Assembly: GCF_042649125.1 (NCBI RefSeq)
Contig: NZ_JBHRYQ010000001.1
Span: forward strand, 2,976,001-3,040,000
Length of the DNA: 64,000 nucleotides
From: Leadbetterella lacunae
GTDB lineage: Bacteria > Bacteroidota > Bacteroidia > Cytophagales > Spirosomataceae
Reading direction: 5' to 3'
Below, in pieces: positions 61,331 to 64,000 of this stretch. Numbering within the stretch: position 1 is the first letter of the stretch; each line of letters begins with the position of its first letter. The position numbers and the translations under genes were made by a program. Below the pieces are notes generated by a model. That model saw nothing but the letters and a program-made list of their open reading frames with translations, did not search any database and was not told where the DNA came from.

Positions 61331-61390
61331 TGTGCAAAATGAAAATAATTGTTGTGTAAATTGAAAATAAATTCTGTGCAAAATGAAAGT
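61331..61390. repeat. Three 22-bp direct repeats (iterons)
   Basis: TGTGCAAAATGAAAA at 61331, TGTGTAAATTGAAAA at 61353 and TGTGCAAAATGAAAG at 61375 repeat with an exact 22-bp period, i.e. about two helical turns. They lie ~105-165 bp upstream of the cysteine desulfurase promoter and just behind the phosphoesterase gene. Spacing suggests a protein array on one DNA face. Confidence 0.65.
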
Positions 61391-61478
61391 GCCCTTCACA
61401 ACAGACTCATTACAAATAACTTACGGCCAAACATCAAGAAAACATAAACCACCCTCACATTAACCTAAAAACCACTCC

Positions 61479-64000
61479 TTAGTTTCGCTTTTCGTGTTTG
61501 TCGTCTTCGGCACGGCGTTTTTGCATGGTTTCGGTTTTATCTAGTTCTTCTGACTCATTAAATGCCTTCCAGTCAAATTTCTCATCAAACGGATCAAGGG
61601 CCTTCTGCGGGTCAAAAATCCGAATATCTGCAGGCAGGGCATTGTATGGCGAAAAGTCAGGCTTGTTGGTAAACATGTCTCTGAGGTCGGTGGCCCCAGC
61701 ATCGTATTGGTTGAGATACGGAATACCCAACACCTTCCAAAAAGTCTTAAATATTGACCCAAAACTATAATGGGTATTGGCCACATATTCTTTCTTGGCA
61801 TAGGGCGAAATCGCCATCAAAATACTCCTGTGGGCATCTACATGGTCTACGCCACCTTGGGGGTCATCTTCAGTTACGATGATGAGCATGTTTTTCCAAT
61901 ATTCGGTTTTAGACAAAAACTCAATCACCCGACCCAAAGCCAGGTCATTGTCTGCCATGTAGCTCTCTTGAAAAGGAAATCCCGCCGCAGGGCGTTCTTT
62001 TGAACCGTGGTCGTTTGGCAACTGTAGGGTAATAAGCGAGGGTAAATTGTTCTTTTGAGTCCATCTTTCGTTAAACTCCCGGATAAATTCATCGGCCCTA
62101 AACTGATCGGGGATGGCCATGTTATAGGTAGGAAACGTCTTGGATGACTTATCAAAAAGCGGCCCAGCCACGGGATAATTGATGGTATACAGCTCTCCGG
62201 TATATTTCATGGTGCTGTCAGAAAACGCACCGGCCATTTCTACCCCAAAACCAAAATTAAAAAGGTCTTTGTTGTTTCGTTCCATGTGCTCCCACAGCGA
62301 GCCCGCCTCGTTATAGTCTTCGGGATAAATACTACCCGCCGAGCCATAGATAGACCAGTTGCCCGGTGCATTTGAGTTTTCTCTCATGCTTTTTTTGCCT
62401 CCATAAGATGCCGCAGTATTTGTTTCCACCCATTCGTTTGGATAGGTATTTACCAACCAGCGGTGCCCATCGGCAGACACGTCAGAGTCGCAATTAAAAT
62501 TGTCAGAAATCGCAAATCTCTTGGCCAGCCCATAGTGGTTAGGCATCACATCGGCATGCATAACTGTCGAGTCTCCTGACCTGTTTTTCACCGTTCGGTT
62601 TAGTCCAAATCTCGCAAGTTCGGCCTCTCCATTTCCGGTAGGCAATTGCCCAAAGACTTCGTCGTACGTTCGGTTTTCTTTCGAAATAAAAACTATGTGT
62701 TTGATATTTTCAGAAGGCTCCAAGGGTTTAGTAGGAATAACACTACTTGCTTGATTATCAACCTTTGAAATATCTAAAAATTTAAAATTATTGCTAATTA
62801 CTTTTTGAGTTAAACCAACCAATTCGGCATCGCTTGGTATATCAAATACCGTCACCACGCCTTTCATCAGACTGCCAATATAACTACCTTCGGCACCCAT
62901 CTTAAACTTAGAACCGCCGTTAGGCCCACTACCAAAACCCTTGGCATTTGCCACTACCAGTTGTTTGCCATCAGGCGTAACTTTTAACTTACTCGGAAAC
63001 CAAGCCGTAGGTATAAACCCTTTCACTTCTAAGGTTTCGGTATCTATCACACCCACTGCATTTATTCCCGCAAGGGCTATAAACGCACGTTTTTTATTGG
63101 GCGACAGTGTGATGCCAAAAGGAATCAAACCACGCAAATTCCCAAGACGCGGATCGGGATTTAGGTTAATGTTTTTTGTGACGGCACCGCTCTTAATATC
63201 TATCACAGACACGCAGTCGTTATTGCCATTTGAAACAAACAGGCGGTCGTTTGTCATCACTACCGAATTTGGGCTGCTTCCACCTACCGCGGGCATGTCT
63301 TCTATGAGTTGCCCAACCAAAAAACCCGTCTTCACTTTTCTAATATTCTCAGTTGGGTCTTGTTTGGTCTTTTTAGTAAACTTCGAAACATCATACATCC
63401 AGACCGAAAAAGCCATGTCTGAGTTTGGGTCACCCAGTGGCTCAACGCCTTTTTCGGGTATTCCCTTAATCATTTCTTCAGAACCATATTTAGTTGCAGG
63501 CCATGCATGAGCGGTTTCTTTGAGGTTATTTTTATCAATATCCGTAAATGGCTTGTATTCAAAAACGCCTACATTGGCCACTGCCAAAGTTCGTTGATCA
63601 GGCGTGAGCGAAACCCCAAACGGGTACCTGCCAGTAGGCAAATTGGCTGTTATTTTTTTGGTTAAAAGGTCAATAACTACCAACCTAAAGTTGATTTGGT
63701 CTACCACAAAAAGTGTGCGGTCATCGTCTGCCAGCACCATGTCGCCCAAGTAGCCGTGGGTATAGTCTTGATCGCCGACCTTTACGGCACAGTCAATAAC
63801 CCCTAGTTTTTTGCCGGTAGAAACACTAAACATGTGCACCTCGTTGGTTTCGCCCCCAGCCACATACACCACGGTATTGGTTTTATTTATGGCCAAACCC
63901 ATAAAACACGCCTCCAAAATTCCGTTGTCTGTTTTGGCCCCTTCGGGTATTTGCATCACTTTGGTTTTACCTGACTTTAAGCCCTTTATGATATTTATAG
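61479..64000 (-). CDS. YncE-like beta-propeller / alkaline-phosphatase-superfamily fusion, 5' end outside window
   Basis: At least 840 residues; the frame stays open to the right edge, so the start (and any signal peptide) is beyond it. Residues up to ~390 of the visible part form a YncE-type propeller (VYVAGGETNEVHMFSVSTGK, SVIDIKSGAV, RLFVSNGNNDCVSVID). The rest is a phosphoesterase/alkaline-phosphatase-superfamily domain (HIVFISKENRTYDEVFGQLP, SDVSADGHRW, IIVTEDDPQGGVDHVDAHRS). Probably an exported bifunctional phosphoesterase; substrate unknown. The GTG at 63959 and ATG at 63956 are internal. Confidence 0.88.
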   Translation of the reverse strand, partial: INIIKGLKSGKTKVMQIPEGAKTDNGILEACFMGLAINKTNTVVYVAGGETNEVHMFSVSTGKKLGVIDCAVKVGDQDYTHGYLGDMVLADDDRTLFVVDQINFRLVVIDLLTKKITANLPTGRYPFGVSLTPDQRTLAVANVGVFEYKPFTDIDKNNLKETAHAWPATKYGSEEMIKGIPEKGVEPLGDPNSDMAFSVWMYDVSKFTKKTKQDPTENIRKVKTGFLVGQLIEDMPAVGGSSPNSVVMTNDRLFVSNGNNDCVSVIDIKSGAVTKNINLNPDPRLGNLRGLIPFGITLSPNKKRAFIALAGINAVGVIDTETLEVKGFIPTAWFPSKLKVTPDGKQLVVANAKGFGSGPNGGSKFKMGAEGSYIGSLMKGVVTVFDIPSDAELVGLTQKVISNNFKFLDISKVDNQASSVIPTKPLEPSENIKHIVFISKENRTYDEVFGQLPTGNGEAELARFGLNRTVKNRSGDSTVMHADVMPNHYGLAKRFAISDNFNCDSDVSADGHRWLVNTYPNEWVETNTAASYGGKKSMRENSNAPGNWSIYGSAGSIYPEDYNEAGSLWEHMERNNKDLFNFGFGVEMAGAFSDSTMKYTGELYTINYPVAGPLFDKSSKTFPTYNMAIPDQFRADEFIREFNERWTQKNNLPSLITLQLPNDHGSKERPAAGFPFQESYMADNDLALGRVIEFLSKTEYWKNMLIIVTEDDPQGGVDHVDAHRSILMAISPYAKKEYVANTHYSFGSIFKTFWKVLGIPYLNQYDAGATDLRDMFTNKPDFSPYNALPADIRIFDPQKALDPFDEKFDWKAFNESEELDKTETMQKRRAEDDKHEKRN

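Noticed and set aside
62941..63510. 189-residue rightward ORF opposite the phosphoesterase gene
   Set aside because: Antisense shadow of a well-conserved propeller-coding region.

Overview
The window is 64 kb of a Bacteroidota chromosome, most likely from the order Cytophagales; genus cannot be decided from sequence alone. The evidence is the SusC/SusD pair, a DUF4249/TonB-receptor pair, very large FG-GAP/ASPIC-UnbV lipoproteins, general absence of Shine-Dalgarno sequences, and repeated promoters of the Bacteroidota primary-sigma type (TTTG, 18-21 bp, TAnnTTTG). No tRNA, rRNA, CRISPR array, phage or complete insertion sequence was recognised. Both ends cut genes: sdhA at the left, a YncE-like/phosphoesterase protein at the right.

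1-15.5 kb is mainly housekeeping: succinate dehydrogenase (sdhA, an unexpected acyltransferase gene, sdhB), a candidate small RNA, an RseP-type site-2 protease with a DUF6702 partner, a MarR regulator with a clear operator, pyruvate kinase, 2-isopropylmalate synthase, and the rplM-rpsI-rpsB-tsf translation cluster with structured leaders, then an SPFH protein.

15.6-27 kb holds a secreted amidohydrolase with an AraC regulator, a TolC/HlyD efflux pair lacking its inner-membrane pump, a 166-bp palindromic element, gpsA, a DUF2461 protein and a DUF4249/TonB receptor uptake pair. 27-39 kb is one leftward nutrient-uptake locus: susC, susD, terminator, small lipoprotein and two ~1100-residue FG-GAP/UnbV lipoproteins.

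39-52 kb has a fused FAD/Fe-S lactate-dehydrogenase-type oxidoreductase, a small membrane protein, an esterase, an exported Nif3-like protein, a GH67 alpha-glucuronidase, a Phd/Doc-type toxin-antitoxin pair, a B12-binding radical SAM protein and a GT39-type membrane glycosyltransferase.

52-61 kb is the accessory part. A visibly AT-rich leftward block encodes two unknown small proteins, a MutT-like NUDIX hydrolase and a PLD-helicase of the DUF3427 type, 2 bp apart. It is the best candidate for a poorly described, possibly defensive, system. Next comes a BlaI/BlaR1-like pair with three identical-architecture operators. The region is framed by two arrays of ~135-bp repeats (51.5-52.1 kb and 59.5-60.0 kb) which are related to each other but each homogenised to its own variant. 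A cysteine desulfurase and three 22-bp iterons follow.

All calls are from reading the sequence and remembered family knowledge; no searches or folding calculations were run.
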